Shown: positions 25,349-33,194 of the stretch, in pieces
Layout of the letters: every line of letters begins with the position of its first letter
Position numbering within the stretch: position 1 is the stretch's first letter
Assembly (NCBI GenBank): GCA_944392985.1
Contig: CALXYL010000002.1
Span: forward strand, 1-64,000
DNA length: 64,000 nt
Direction of reading: 5' to 3'
Origin: an uncultured Spirochaetaceae bacterium
Lineage (GTDB): Bacteria > Spirochaetota > Spirochaetia > Sphaerochaetales > Sphaerochaetaceae
The notes under the pieces: model-generated
Told to the model about the DNA's origin: nothing
The model's database searches: none
Seen by the model: the letters and a program-made list of their open reading frames with translations, nothing else
Position numbers and translations under genes: made by a program

Positions 25349-25375
25349 CCCGGTGCGGTCATGCCGCACATCGGG
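25349..25375. repeat. Hairpin at the IS110 insertion site
   Basis: TGCGG (25354-25358) pairs with CCGCA (25364-25368) around TCATG, extended by outer CCCG/CGGG. It lies just outside the inferred element end and may be the target, since several IS110 relatives insert next to hairpins. Confidence 0.45.
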
Positions 25376-25643
25376 AAGCCTCACAAGATACTTCGATGAC
25401 CAGCGACTTGTGTAATTTTAAGATAGAAGTAACAGCGTCATATGACATGTTCTTCACAAAGCAGATCGCATAGTCACCGGCTCCTGACTCCGTCGAATCA
25501 AGATTACCATCGATACCGCATCTCTTGTAATTCAGTCCTCTCTGACTTACGGGCTCAATGTATTTTAAGCGTTCAACGAGCGCTATGACAGTATTCACTA
25601 TCTTGAGCATCATCAGGACAATTCCCAGAATCCTCTCCAGCAT
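25359..25643 (-). CDS. Small membrane protein of unknown function
   Basis: 94 residues starting MLERILGIVLMMLK. One hydrophobic helix spans about residues 4-23; the rest is polar with three Cys. I know no family for it. The start is backed by a strong GGAGGTGAAGGG ribosome site. It follows a structured leader (25671-25769). Its last codons run into the hairpin beside the IS110 element, so the original C-terminus may have been replaced on insertion. It could be a type I toxin-like peptide or a truncated envelope protein. Confidence 0.4.
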   Translation of the reverse strand: MLERILGIVLMMLKIVNTVIALVERLKYIEPVSQRGLNYKRCGIDGNLDSTESGAGDYAICFVKNMSYDAVTSILKLHKSLVIEVSCEASRCAA

Positions 25644-25670
25644 CCCTTCACCTCCCGTATTTTTTTGGAA

Positions 25671-25769
25671 CCGGGAAGCTGAGGCCATCCCATCGAGATG
25701 AGTGACCATCCGCCTACGCGTATATGGAGTGCCGCCGGAAGTGGCCTCTGGAACCCCAATGCTTCCCGG
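25671..25769 (-). promoter_or_regulatory. Structured leader RNA candidate
   Basis: The 99-nt segment is closed by a perfect 9-bp stem: CCGGGAAGC (25671-25679) with GCTTCCCGG (25761-25769). Inside, TGGCCTC/GAGGCCA (minus strand) forms a second 7-bp stem, and the core holds further short pairings. It ends about 16 nt before the ribosome site of the small membrane protein gene, with an A-rich linker between. This resembles a riboswitch-like or other cis-acting RNA of no class I recognise. Confidence 0.35.
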
Positions 25770-25782
25770 CTAAAGTCCTCCT
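25770..25782 (-). repeat. Remnant of a lipoprotein-cassette start region
   Basis: AGGAGGACTTTAG here is identical, over 13 bases, to the ribosome site region of the lipoprotein gene at 26606-26618. The ATG that should follow is gone (GCC). It suggests a third, decayed or recombined cassette. Confidence 0.4.
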
Positions 25783-25832
25783 TGATGGAGTTCCTATCCC
25801 CATATACGCCGCAGATGCCTGAAACGGTCATG

Positions 25833-25862
25833 AAAATGGCCATGCCCTCAACGAGCATGGCC
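25833..25862 (-). terminator. Terminator of the first lipoprotein cassette
   Basis: GGCCATGC (25838-25845) pairs with GCATGGCC (25855-25862), loop of 9, followed on the minus strand by ATTTTCA. It is nearly identical to the terminator at 26782-26811. Confidence 0.75.
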
Positions 25863-25905
25863 GGTGTCTGATACTCCGAAAGAGCTGGAGTTCTGCTGTT
25901 AACAG

Positions 25906-26604
25906 TTACTCAATAACGATGTTTGAGATCTCTACAGTGCTAGCTGCGCTCGCACTTGCATTCCAAAGGTATCTGAAACCAACGATGTCAGCTGGTTCTG
26001 TTCTGCTTGTACCATCAAGCGCCACATCATCAACATTCATTGAATATGTGAATTCCTTGTTCTGCTTGTCATATGATACTGTGAAAGATGCGCTTATCTC
26101 ATTCTCTGTGAATGTCTCGCCTCCGTCCTTGATTGAAGCAATATCAAGATCAATATTGCCATGGTTGATTCCTGTCAGCTCATTCACCGCAAAACCATCA
26201 GCGGTTTTTACAATTCCGAACCTGATTTCATCAATGAAGGTATAACCTTCCTTATTGAAAGCCAGAACCCATGTAGTGGCCTCTCCCTCTTTCAGAGATG
26301 AAAGATCGAGATCAAAGCTCACAGTGGCCTCAGTTCCATCCCAATCAAGGTTTTTGTCGGTTTCTCCAAAATATGTTGAAGGACCTGTTGTTTCAGTATC
26401 CTCCTTTCCTTCAACCTTGAGGATTGCCCCCTTTTCACCCTGTTCGGCATTTTCTGAATACAGTCCAGACTTAAAGATTCCGCAAACAGCTTCCGGTGTT
26501 GTCCAGCTACCAATCACCTCTGGTGCTGGCGTTTTCTCTTCGCATGCAGTGAAAGCAAACAGCATTGCAACAATGCCAAGTGCGATGATAACTTTCTTTC
26601 CCAT
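25906..26604 (-). CDS. Predicted lipoprotein, phase-variable cassette 1
   Basis: 232 residues with a lipoprotein signal peptide (MGKKVIIALGIVAM..., lipobox FTAC, Cys21). The mature part is acidic and beta-rich with no recognised domain; the ENISASFTVSYDKQNKEFTYSM pattern suggests a jellyroll or concanavalin-like fold, but this is weak. It is probably surface or periplasmic. Ribosome site AGGAGG, 8 nt from ATG. Its promoter carries a G10 tract in the spacer. It is paralogous in its signal peptide and flanks, but not in its body, to the next gene. Confidence 0.8.
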   Translation of the reverse strand: MGKKVIIALGIVAMLFAFTACEEKTPAPEVIGSWTTPEAVCGIFKSGLYSENAEQGEKGAILKVEGKEDTETTGPSTYFGETDKNLDWDGTEATVSFDLDLSSLKEGEATTWVLAFNKEGYTFIDEIRFGIVKTADGFAVNELTGINHGNIDLDIASIKDGGETFTENEISASFTVSYDKQNKEFTYSMNVDDVALDGTSRTEPADIVGFRYLWNASASAASTVEISNIVIE

Positions 26605-26637
26605 ACTAAAGTCCTCCTAGTATATTGCTATGGCCTA

Positions 26638-26668
26638 AGAGTACCCCCCCCCCGTTCAACTCCGTCAA
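26638..26668 (-). promoter_or_regulatory. Poly-G spacer promoter of lipoprotein cassette 1
   Basis: On the minus strand: -35 TTGACG (26663-26668), a 19-nt spacer, -10 TACTCT (26638-26643). Ten consecutive G (26644-26653) fill the spacer next to the -10. Loss of one or two G would bring spacing to 18 or 17 nt, so slippage should tune or switch expression. Confidence 0.7.
26644..26653 (-). repeat. G10 homopolymer in promoter
   Basis: Ten G on the minus strand, between -35 and -10. Confidence 0.95.
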
Positions 26669-26781
26669 CTAAAAACATCTCTCTGAGACTTCCTTTTTTA
26701 ACAGACATGGAATTACAGATGTAAAATCAAACCCGATTTGAGCTTATCTGCCCTATCATCCTTTGCTGTGCAAAGCAGTAG
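26669..26781. other. Intergenic region upstream of cassette 1
   Basis: About 110 bases without a gene between the cassette 1 promoter and the cassette 2 terminator. A short inverted repeat (TTTGCTGTGCAAA at 26762-26774) is the only structure seen. Confidence 0.4.
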
Positions 26782-26811
26782 AAAATGGCCATGCCCTCAA
26801 CAAGCATGGCC
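26782..26811 (-). terminator. Terminator of the second lipoprotein cassette
   Basis: GGCCATGC (26787-26794) pairs with GCATGGCC (26804-26811), loop of 9, then ATTTTC. It matches the terminator at 25833-25862 with one loop difference. Confidence 0.75.
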
Positions 26812-26841
26812 GGTTTCTGATATCCCAAAAGAGCAATGCTC

Positions 26842-27681
26842 TTACTCGGCAGTTACCTCTTTATACTCCGCATAGAACTTAACGGAATTCTCTTTAAGCA
26901 TTTCCTTCGCAAGAGCTTCTCCATCCGTGATTGCCGATGTGAAATCCACATGTCCTGCCCAATCATCGCTGATGGAAGAAACACCCTTTACAGTTGGCTT
27001 AGATTCACCGAAGGCAGTATCGAAGTAGATGTGTCCGTTGATAGCGACTTTCTCGATTGTGATATCACCAGTTGAAACATTGATAGGTGCTACACAGCCG
27101 GCAATCCTTGCATTCCTGACTGCACCAGAAGTATTAGTCTGGTAAGCAATGCCGATGACTGTATTGAATTCTGCTGGGGCATCATTAGAAATGTAATCAA
27201 TACCTTCACCAGCTACGAATTCACCAGTGATCGATCCGCCATCGAATACGAAGTTCTTCGCTCCTGACTGAGGTGCTGCCACAGTGTTTGCTGAAACAAC
27301 GATCGCATAGGTGTTGTTCTGCTCTTCACCAACTGGCTTTACACCACCTGTTATCTCGATATCAACATCATTGAATGTGACATCATCAGCCTGGATACTT
27401 ATGACAGCAAGACTATCTGGATTCTCAACCAGGATATCCGCATAGCCATTGAGTGTGACATTGCCTCTGCTGAACACCACGCCGTCAGTTGTAATCGTGA
27501 TGTCCTTGGCAATATATGCCTCTGTCACCTCTGCATACTCACCAGTGCCTTCTGCAAATGCCTTGAGATCCGCGAAATCATTGATGGCGGTGCCTGTAGG
27601 CAGAACTGTAGGTTCATCACACGACGTAAATGCAATCAGCATGGAAATGATGCTGAGTGCAACGATGATCATCTTCTTCAT
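26842..27681 (-). CDS. Predicted lipoprotein with beta-helix-like repeats, phase-variable cassette 2
   Basis: 279 residues. Lipoprotein signal MKKMIIVALSI... with lipobox FTSC (Cys18). The body has repeated short strands with alternating Val/Ile and Asn/Asp (for example GNVTLNGYADILVEN and DDVTFNDVDIEITGG), as in right-handed parallel beta-helix adhesins or glycan-binding proteins. Start at 27681, rather than the upstream in-frame ATG at 27687, matches the spacing of the paralogous cassette. Function is unknown, but surface display and phase variation would fit host interaction. Confidence 0.8.
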   Translation of the reverse strand: MKKMIIVALSIISMLIAFTSCDEPTVLPTGTAINDFADLKAFAEGTGEYAEVTEAYIAKDITITTDGVVFSRGNVTLNGYADILVENPDSLAVISIQADDVTFNDVDIEITGGVKPVGEEQNNTYAIVVSANTVAAPQSGAKNFVFDGGSITGEFVAGEGIDYISNDAPAEFNTVIGIAYQTNTSGAVRNARIAGCVAPINVSTGDITIEKVAINGHIYFDTAFGESKPTVKGVSSISDDWAGHVDFTSAITDGEALAKEMLKENSVKFYAEYKEVTAE

Positions 27682-27713
27682 ACTCATTGTCCTCCTGAAT
27701 ATAGATACCTCCA

Positions 27714-27744
27714 ATGCTACCCCCCCCCCGTACAAAACTGTCAA
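27714..27744 (-). promoter_or_regulatory. Poly-G spacer promoter of lipoprotein cassette 2
   Basis: On the minus strand: -35 TTGACA (27739-27744), 19-nt spacer, -10 TAGCAT (27714-27719). Ten G (27720-27729) are adjacent to the -10, the same register as in cassette 1. Confidence 0.75.
27720..27729 (-). repeat. G10 homopolymer in promoter
   Basis: Ten G on the minus strand, the same length and position as in cassette 1. Confidence 0.95.
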
Positions 27745-27959
27745 CAGAAGAACCCTTTTGTAATTAAAAGCAGTTATGATTCCTGAATCTGAGAGAATTG
27801 CTGGTTTCATCACAAAAGAGTGGATACCCTTGTCATTCCACGTGGATTCCTGCAGCATCCTGCACTGGGCAATCAGAATCAAAAGGAACCCAAAGTTAAT
27901 AATCCCTTGCTTTCACCACTTGATGGCAAATGCGGAATCACGATTGGTGATTCCTCTGT
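27745..27959. other. Intergenic region between divergent genes
   Basis: About 215 bases between the cassette 2 promoter and the promoter of the outer-membrane protein. No gene or clear structure was found. Confidence 0.4.
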
Positions 27960-27965
27960 TACAAT
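27960..27965 (+). promoter_or_regulatory. -10 box of a leaderless transcript (outer-membrane protein)
   Basis: TACAAT lies 6 nt before the ATG at 27972; the GGAG between them is too close to act as a ribosome site. Confidence 0.45.
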
Positions 27966-27971
27966 GGAGCC

Positions 27972-28550
27972 ATGAAGAAGATCATTGCAGCTCTTATCAT
28001 CATGCTTCTTGCTGTCCCGGTCTTTGCTGATGGGGACTTCGGCTCTTTCGCAATGACGGCTGGCTATTCATCAAAGGACAGCACAGCGCTCATGGGAATG
28101 AATGGAACATACCAGTTCCTTGCATCAGCCGGCAGCGGCATCAGCCTTGGAGGATCTGCGCATACCGATATAGCATTCGGACTCAATCATCAGGATACAG
28201 CCACGATCTTCATCGGCACGCTTGCAGGTCTCGCGCTTGAATGGAGGGTGAATCCATCGTTTGCGATCAATATCTCAGTCGGTCCTGCCATCGTTGCCGA
28301 GACAGGCGTCACAGAGCCTTCCATCGGGATCGGGGCTGGATTGGATGCAGTATTCTCATACTTCTTCGGAGAAGGTAAATCAGCTGCGATCTCTGGCGGC
28401 GCGACTGTCTATCCTCAGTTCTTCGTCAGCGATGATGCACGGAGCGCATCGTTCAGCATCGCCGCCATGGGATGGATCGGAATGTCATTCCGCTACCCCG
28501 CACCGGTCTCCGCATTTGCGCTTCCGGCAATAGGCTATCTCATCTATTAG
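27972..28550 (+). CDS. Predicted outer-membrane beta-barrel protein
   Basis: 192 residues with a cleavable signal peptide (MKKIIAALIIMLLAVPVFA, cleavage near 19). The mature part alternates Gly-rich turns with amphipathic strands (GISLGGSAHTDIAFGL, FAINISVGPAIVAE, ASFSIAAMGWIGMSF), as in small outer-membrane barrels. No family name can be assigned. It is 10 bases from the next gene, whose ribosome site is AGGAGG, so the two are probably co-expressed. Confidence 0.7.
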   Translation: MKKIIAALIIMLLAVPVFADGDFGSFAMTAGYSSKDSTALMGMNGTYQFLASAGSGISLGGSAHTDIAFGLNHQDTATIFIGTLAGLALEWRVNPSFAINISVGPAIVAETGVTEPSIGIGAGLDAVFSYFFGEGKSAAISGGATVYPQFFVSDDARSASFSIAAMGWIGMSFRYPAPVSAFALPAIGYLIY

Positions 28551-28559
28551 GAGGAAAAC

Positions 28560-29693
28560 ATGACCGAAAAGGAATTCCTTGAGAAGTACAGCGATTCATC
28601 GTTCGTTCCATTCCCGATGCTTGAGAAATTCATGCATGGCACTTTGACAGCAATAGGTGTTCCCTCCCCCGACGCTGACATCATCACGGATGTGCTCATC
28701 GAATCTGACAAGCGCGGCATCGACAGCCATGGCATCGGAAGACTGAAGCCCATATACATCGACAGGATCGACCAGGGAATACTAAACCCGGTAACGGAAA
28801 TCACCGTGATCAAGGATGAGAAAACAGCCGCTGTTCTTGATGGCAATGACGGAATGGGACATGTCGTTGGATACCGTGCCATGGAACTTGCACTGAGGAA
28901 GGCCGAGGAATATGGCATGGGAATGGTCGCTGTGAGAGGAAGCAGCCATTATGGAATAGCAGGATACTATGCGACAATGGCAACGGAAAGGGGAATGATC
29001 GGAATCACGGGAACCAATGCGCGCCCCTCGATTGCCCCCACATTCGGCACTGAGAACATGCTGGGCACCAACCCCCTGACAATAGGGCTTCCCACCGACG
29101 AGCCTTTTCCGTTCGTCATAGACGCCGCAACATCGGTATCACAAAGGGGAAAGATCGAGGTCTATGGCAGAGCCGGCAAGGACATACCACCGGGGTGGGT
29201 GATCGGCAGCGACGGGAGGACGAGAACCGATACTGATGGGATCCTCCACGATCTCACAACCGGCGATGCCGCCCTTCTTCCTCTGGGAGGAATCGGCACC
29301 GATGGAGCTGGATACAAAGGCTATGGGTACGCAGCCGTTGTCGAGATACTTTCTGCAGCGCTGCAGGATGGTCCTTTCATGCAGGATCTGACAGGAAAGG
29401 ACGGGGAAGGCAGGAAAAGGCCATACCATCTAGGGCATTTCTTCATTGCGATCAATCCGGATTTCTTCCTTGGCAAGGAGACATTCCGCCGCATCTCCGG
29501 CTCGATCCTCCGCGCTCTCAGGGCATCAAGGAAAGCGCCTGGAGAGGAACGCATATATACAGCGGGAGAGCCTGAATGGGAAAGCCGGGGCTACAGGATG
29601 AAATACGGCTGTCCTGTACCTCCCTCGCTTCAGAAGGTCATCGACACGCTTTCAGCGCGTTTCGGCCTTTCTGACAGCTGGCCGTGGCATTGA
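28560..29693 (+). CDS. Ldh_2-family malate/L-lactate/ureidoglycolate-type dehydrogenase
   Basis: 377 residues of the Ldh_2 family (type 2 malate/lactate dehydrogenases): catalytic His in GIDSHGIGRL (residues about 57-66), VRGSSHYGIAGYYA, NARPSIAPTFG and FVIDAATSVSQRGKIEVY. Members reduce 2-oxo acids or diketo sugars (DlgD, AllD, ComC) with NAD(P)H. The exact substrate is unknown. The last 30 residues contain ESRGYRMKYGCPVPPSL. Its stop abuts the convergent mutarotase-like gene. Confidence 0.88.
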   Translation: MTEKEFLEKYSDSSFVPFPMLEKFMHGTLTAIGVPSPDADIITDVLIESDKRGIDSHGIGRLKPIYIDRIDQGILNPVTEITVIKDEKTAAVLDGNDGMGHVVGYRAMELALRKAEEYGMGMVAVRGSSHYGIAGYYATMATERGMIGITGTNARPSIAPTFGTENMLGTNPLTIGLPTDEPFPFVIDAATSVSQRGKIEVYGRAGKDIPPGWVIGSDGRTRTDTDGILHDLTTGDAALLPLGGIGTDGAGYKGYGYAAVVEILSAALQDGPFMQDLTGKDGEGRKRPYHLGHFFIAINPDFFLGKETFRRISGSILRALRASRKAPGEERIYTAGEPEWESRGYRMKYGCPVPPSLQKVIDTLSARFGLSDSWPWH

Positions 29694-30866
29694 TCACTCC
29701 TCTCCGGAGAAGAGCTTCCCAGCAAGGGCCCTGATTGCCGTGAAGCGGTGATCAGCGGCCATTAGCGCCCAGCTCTTGGTACGCTTGAATACGATGCCAT
29801 CATCAGTAAGCTCAGTTGAATAGAATCCCAGCCCGATACGTGGATTGTCATAGCTCATGAAACCGTTCCCGACAAGCAGGAGCCTGGACTGACCTGGCTC
29901 GATCGCGATGTTCGCCGTCCCCTTCGGGCCGGTATTGAAGCCAAGTGTGACGGCGCGTATCTCCGGAGTAGCCCCATCGAAGAGAGCCCACGGGGCATCC
30001 ATGCGTCCGAGATAGTTCTCAGCTATATCGACATTGGGAAGGGCAAGAATCTCTCCATCCTCCGCATGAGGGGTGAATGTGAAGTACAGCAGCTGGCATT
30101 TAGGATTATTCACAGCCGCCCATCCAATTGCATTCCTGTCAGGTATCTTCCCGATAAGATAATCATAGGTGCCTGTTGGAGGAGGCACATAGCCGGCATC
30201 GGCTGTTCCACCACGCACAAGAGGTGCATGCTTCAGCTCGTCAAAGACAGCACCGGGAATGAATCTGTTGACGCCGGATTCGCGCCTTGACAGGGCATAG
30301 GCTGTCCAATAGCGCGCATTCGATGAGATCAATGAGCCGGTCTCAAGAAGAGGAGCGGAAAGCATGCTGTGCCAGGAAGCGGAGCCAGTAAGCATCTCGC
30401 TGCCGGTATTGGTCACCCTGATTGCGCTGTAGAGCACAGGATGGCCGGGAAGGACCATGTCGACCTTCTCCAGCCGGAAGCGGTTGCCCTCCTCCCTGCT
30501 CTTCATCTCCGAAAGCCGCCAGACTCCCCCATGCTCCTCCTCAGTGCCATAGCGCCTGAGCGTCCAGTACGTATTCACTGAATTGATATGCTCGCTTGAG
30601 AAGGACGGGAATGTGAAATAGCAGCCGCCCGCCTGATAAAGAGCCGCACTGCCCTGCCACCATTCGCTGTTCTCGTCGGATATAACGCCGGCACCCGTTC
30701 CGCGGAAATACGGAAGGGCAAGCGCGTTGATCCTGGCGCCGGAAAGAGACCTTGATGTAAGCTCGACGACAACCTCCCCCTGGTCCTCGATCAAGGCAGA
30801 GAATGTACCGTTGGACATGTATGTCGCGTAACGGCCTTCCCATAAGGAAAGCCTCCTTATATCCAT
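29694..30866 (-). CDS. Carbohydrate-related protein, mutarotase-like (unassigned)
   Basis: 390 residues with no signal peptide. The beta-rich sequence with LPYFRGTGAGVI, ENSEWWQGSA and SASWHSMLSAPLL suggests a beta-supersandwich like those of galactose mutarotases or hydrolase domains, but no catalytic signature is clear. It is divergent from an alpha-galactosidase-like gene and sits in a glycan block. Start at 30866 (MDIRRLSLWEG) is chosen for the GGAGGAG ribosome site. The family is unrecognised. Confidence 0.5.
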   Translation of the reverse strand: MDIRRLSLWEGRYATYMSNGTFSALIEDQGEVVVELTSRSLSGARINALALPYFRGTGAGVISDENSEWWQGSAALYQAGGCYFTFPSFSSEHINSVNTYWTLRRYGTEEEHGGVWRLSEMKSREEGNRFRLEKVDMVLPGHPVLYSAIRVTNTGSEMLTGSASWHSMLSAPLLETGSLISSNARYWTAYALSRRESGVNRFIPGAVFDELKHAPLVRGGTADAGYVPPPTGTYDYLIGKIPDRNAIGWAAVNNPKCQLLYFTFTPHAEDGEILALPNVDIAENYLGRMDAPWALFDGATPEIRAVTLGFNTGPKGTANIAIEPGQSRLLLVGNGFMSYDNPRIGLGFYSTELTDDGIVFKRTKSWALMAADHRFTAIRALAGKLFSGEE

Positions 30867-30938
30867 AGCTCCTCCAGTTAACGACAAACAGAGCAATCTG
30901 CGTTAGAATCATTGTAGAGCATAATCCAGAGGTATTCC

Positions 30939-33194
30939 ATGATAGAAGCATTATCGAAAAGCATATTCCACCTCTCCACCGATAGCACCAGCTACATCAT
31001 ACGCATCCTCGAGACAGGCCATGCGGAGCATATATACTACGGCAGGAAGCTCAGGGATGCAGCCGCCTCTGTGCAGGCGCTGGGAGAGAAGCGCTATGCG
31101 CGTCCTGGCATGGGAACATATACGGACAGGAACTTCACGACACTTGTACTGGACGATGCGATGCTTGAGTTCTCCGCCGAGGGACGCGGCGACTACCGCA
31201 CGCCTCTTGTCGCAGTATCGCTCGGGGATGATGGGGAACGCACCCTCGACCTGCGCTATACAGGAAACAGCATCACCAGTGGAGTCAAGCCATTCGAGAC
31301 GCTTGCACTCCCACAGGCAAAGGATCCGTATGGAGAGGCGGATACGCTGACCCTTTCCTTCAGCGATTCCATGAGGAAGATCGATCTGGAGCTCATCTAC
31401 ACAGTATTCCCATCCACTGACACGATCGTAAGAAGAAGTGTCATCCGCAACCGGTCAGGAAAGAGCATCAGAGTGCGCTCAGCGGCTTCTGCACAGCTCG
31501 ACTTCCGCCTCACCGGCATGGAGATGATCACACTCTCAGGAACATGGGGACGCGAGCTCGAGCTCAGAAAAAAGGCGGTAAAGAGCGGCACTGAGATGAT
31601 CGAAAGCCGCGTCCTATCATCCTCCGCAGAGGCAAATCCTGGCTTCATGCTCTCCGCTCCCGATGGTTCATGCTATGCGATGAATCTCATATATTCCGGC
31701 CCCCACAGGGCATCCGTTTCCGTCACGGAGCATGGGATGACACATGTCGTATGGGGTATCAATCCCGATATGTTCACCTGGGTGCTGGAGAACAATGAGG
31801 CTTTTGAATCGCCGGAAGCCGTGATGACATACAGCCCCGAAGGCCCCGAGGATGCAGGAGAGAGGGAGAAACGCTTCATCATGACTTCGATCCTCCGCTC
31901 CTCATGGAAGGACAGGATGCGCCCCATCATGCTAGACACCTGGGAGACGATGCGCTATGCAGCAACGGAGAACAGGATCGAGGATGCCGCAAAAGGCGCA
32001 CTCGCAATGGGCTGTGAAGGCATCCTGATCGGAGATGGCTGGTTCGGCGCAAGGGGGAATGACCGCACAAGCCTTGGGGACTGGTATGCAAACACACAGA
32101 AATTCCCCTCCGGACTGAGGGAGCTTTCCGACTCCATACACCGCATGGGTCTACTCTTCGGACTGTGGTTTGAACCGGAAGCGGTCAGCATACGCTCAAT
32201 GCTCTACCGTGAGCATCCGGACTGGATCATAGGACGGAATGCCGAGACAAACGCGGAAGGACGCCATGAAGCCCTGCTGGATATAACACGAAGCGACGTA
32301 AGCGAATGGATAATCTCCTCGATCGTGCATCTTGCGGAGCTTGTGCGCATCGACTTCATCCGCTGGGACATCAGCAGGCACTACTCCGACATCTACGCAA
32401 AAGGAGGCTCACGGGACTACGGCATGTACCCCCACCGCTATGCTTCCGCCCTCTACGGCATACTGTCGGAAATCGGCAGGAGATGCCCTGACCTATACAT
32501 CGAGATGGGAGGAGGCTGCCGCTTTGATCTAGGAACGATGTGCGTCTCCTCAACGATCATCCCAAGCCAGCTTACCGATCCGATAGAAAGAGCAAGGATA
32601 ATCAGATGCGCCTCCCTGATGTATCCGCAGGCAGTCCTCTCGACGACGGTCGCCCCCTCCCCCGACACCTCAACAAGAAGGATCGTCGACAGGGAGACAC
32701 GTTTCAACATCGCATCATTCGGAGTCCTCTCCTATTCAATGGATCCTTCATCCTTCTCCCGCAGCGAGATGAAGGCATACCAGGAGCAGACGGAATTCTA
32801 CAAATCATTCAGGCTTCTGCTGCAGACAGGCAGAATGAGGACGATAGAGGATGACGACCGCCTCATCTGGTCGGTTTCCGATGAGGACAGATCCACGATC
32901 CTCGTGCTTTACCTGCAGAAGCGGATCAGGCCGAATACCACTGCGGAGAAGCTCATCGTGCCTGACGCGAATGAAAGCTATGACTACAGGGTATTCCCCA
33001 GAAGCCATGCGCTTACTGAGAAGGAATCATATGCTTTCCCGGATTCGGAAAGCTATATCATACCAGGTGATGCGCTCAAATGGGGCGGCATCTCACTGGT
33101 GGAACAGCTGTCAGGAATCGGCAGCCATGAAGGAATGAGGATGATGGGCGACTATTCATCCAGGCTCTACATCATCAGGAGGGTTGAGAAATGA
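30939..33194 (+). CDS. GH36-family alpha-galactosidase-like protein, acid/base replaced
   Basis: 751 residues in GH36 order: N-terminal beta-supersandwich (1-320), (beta/alpha)8 barrel (about 325-650) with GILIGDGWFGAR, GLWFEPEAVS and the nucleophile motif IRWDISR (Asp477), then a C-terminal sandwich. The usual CSGGGGRFD loop is MGGGCRFD, and the acid/base motif SDNTDA is SQLTDP, which places Gln544 where Asp should be; the spacing to the nucleophile (67) is as in known enzymes. It may need an outside acid, act on activated donors, or have another specificity. No signal peptide, so it should act on imported sugar. It overlaps gpsA. Confidence 0.85.
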   Translation: MIEALSKSIFHLSTDSTSYIIRILETGHAEHIYYGRKLRDAAASVQALGEKRYARPGMGTYTDRNFTTLVLDDAMLEFSAEGRGDYRTPLVAVSLGDDGERTLDLRYTGNSITSGVKPFETLALPQAKDPYGEADTLTLSFSDSMRKIDLELIYTVFPSTDTIVRRSVIRNRSGKSIRVRSAASAQLDFRLTGMEMITLSGTWGRELELRKKAVKSGTEMIESRVLSSSAEANPGFMLSAPDGSCYAMNLIYSGPHRASVSVTEHGMTHVVWGINPDMFTWVLENNEAFESPEAVMTYSPEGPEDAGEREKRFIMTSILRSSWKDRMRPIMLDTWETMRYAATENRIEDAAKGALAMGCEGILIGDGWFGARGNDRTSLGDWYANTQKFPSGLRELSDSIHRMGLLFGLWFEPEAVSIRSMLYREHPDWIIGRNAETNAEGRHEALLDITRSDVSEWIISSIVHLAELVRIDFIRWDISRHYSDIYAKGGSRDYGMYPHRYASALYGILSEIGRRCPDLYIEMGGGCRFDLGTMCVSSTIIPSQLTDPIERARIIRCASLMYPQAVLSTTVAPSPDTSTRRIVDRETRFNIASFGVLSYSMDPSSFSRSEMKAYQEQTEFYKSFRLLLQTGRMRTIEDDDRLIWSVSDEDRSTILVLYLQKRIRPNTTAEKLIVPDANESYDYRVFPRSHALTEKESYAFPDSESYIIPGDALKWGGISLVEQLSGIGSHEGMRMMGDYSSRLYIIRRVEK

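Larger units (their letters stand above)
23982..25352 (-). mobile_element. IS110-family insertion sequence (boundaries inferred)
   Basis: The element is about 1.37 kb with one transposase on the minus strand. The hexamer AGCCCG is found at 23982-23987 and 25347-25352, on either side, and I take it as the repeated core at the two ends; IS110 elements often have no terminal inverted repeats and a short core with CT. Non-coding ends are about 90 bp before the transposase and 120 bp after it. A TATAAT (25335-25340, minus) stands near one end and TTGACT (23990-23995, minus) near the other, so a circle junction could form a promoter, as described for IS110 bridge RNA, though the spacing would be 14. 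Confidence 0.5.

Noticed and set aside
25613-25858. 81-codon minus-strand frame between the small membrane protein and cassette 1
   Set aside because: It crosses the structured leader and the cassette terminator and has no family match; more likely the remnant of a cassette.
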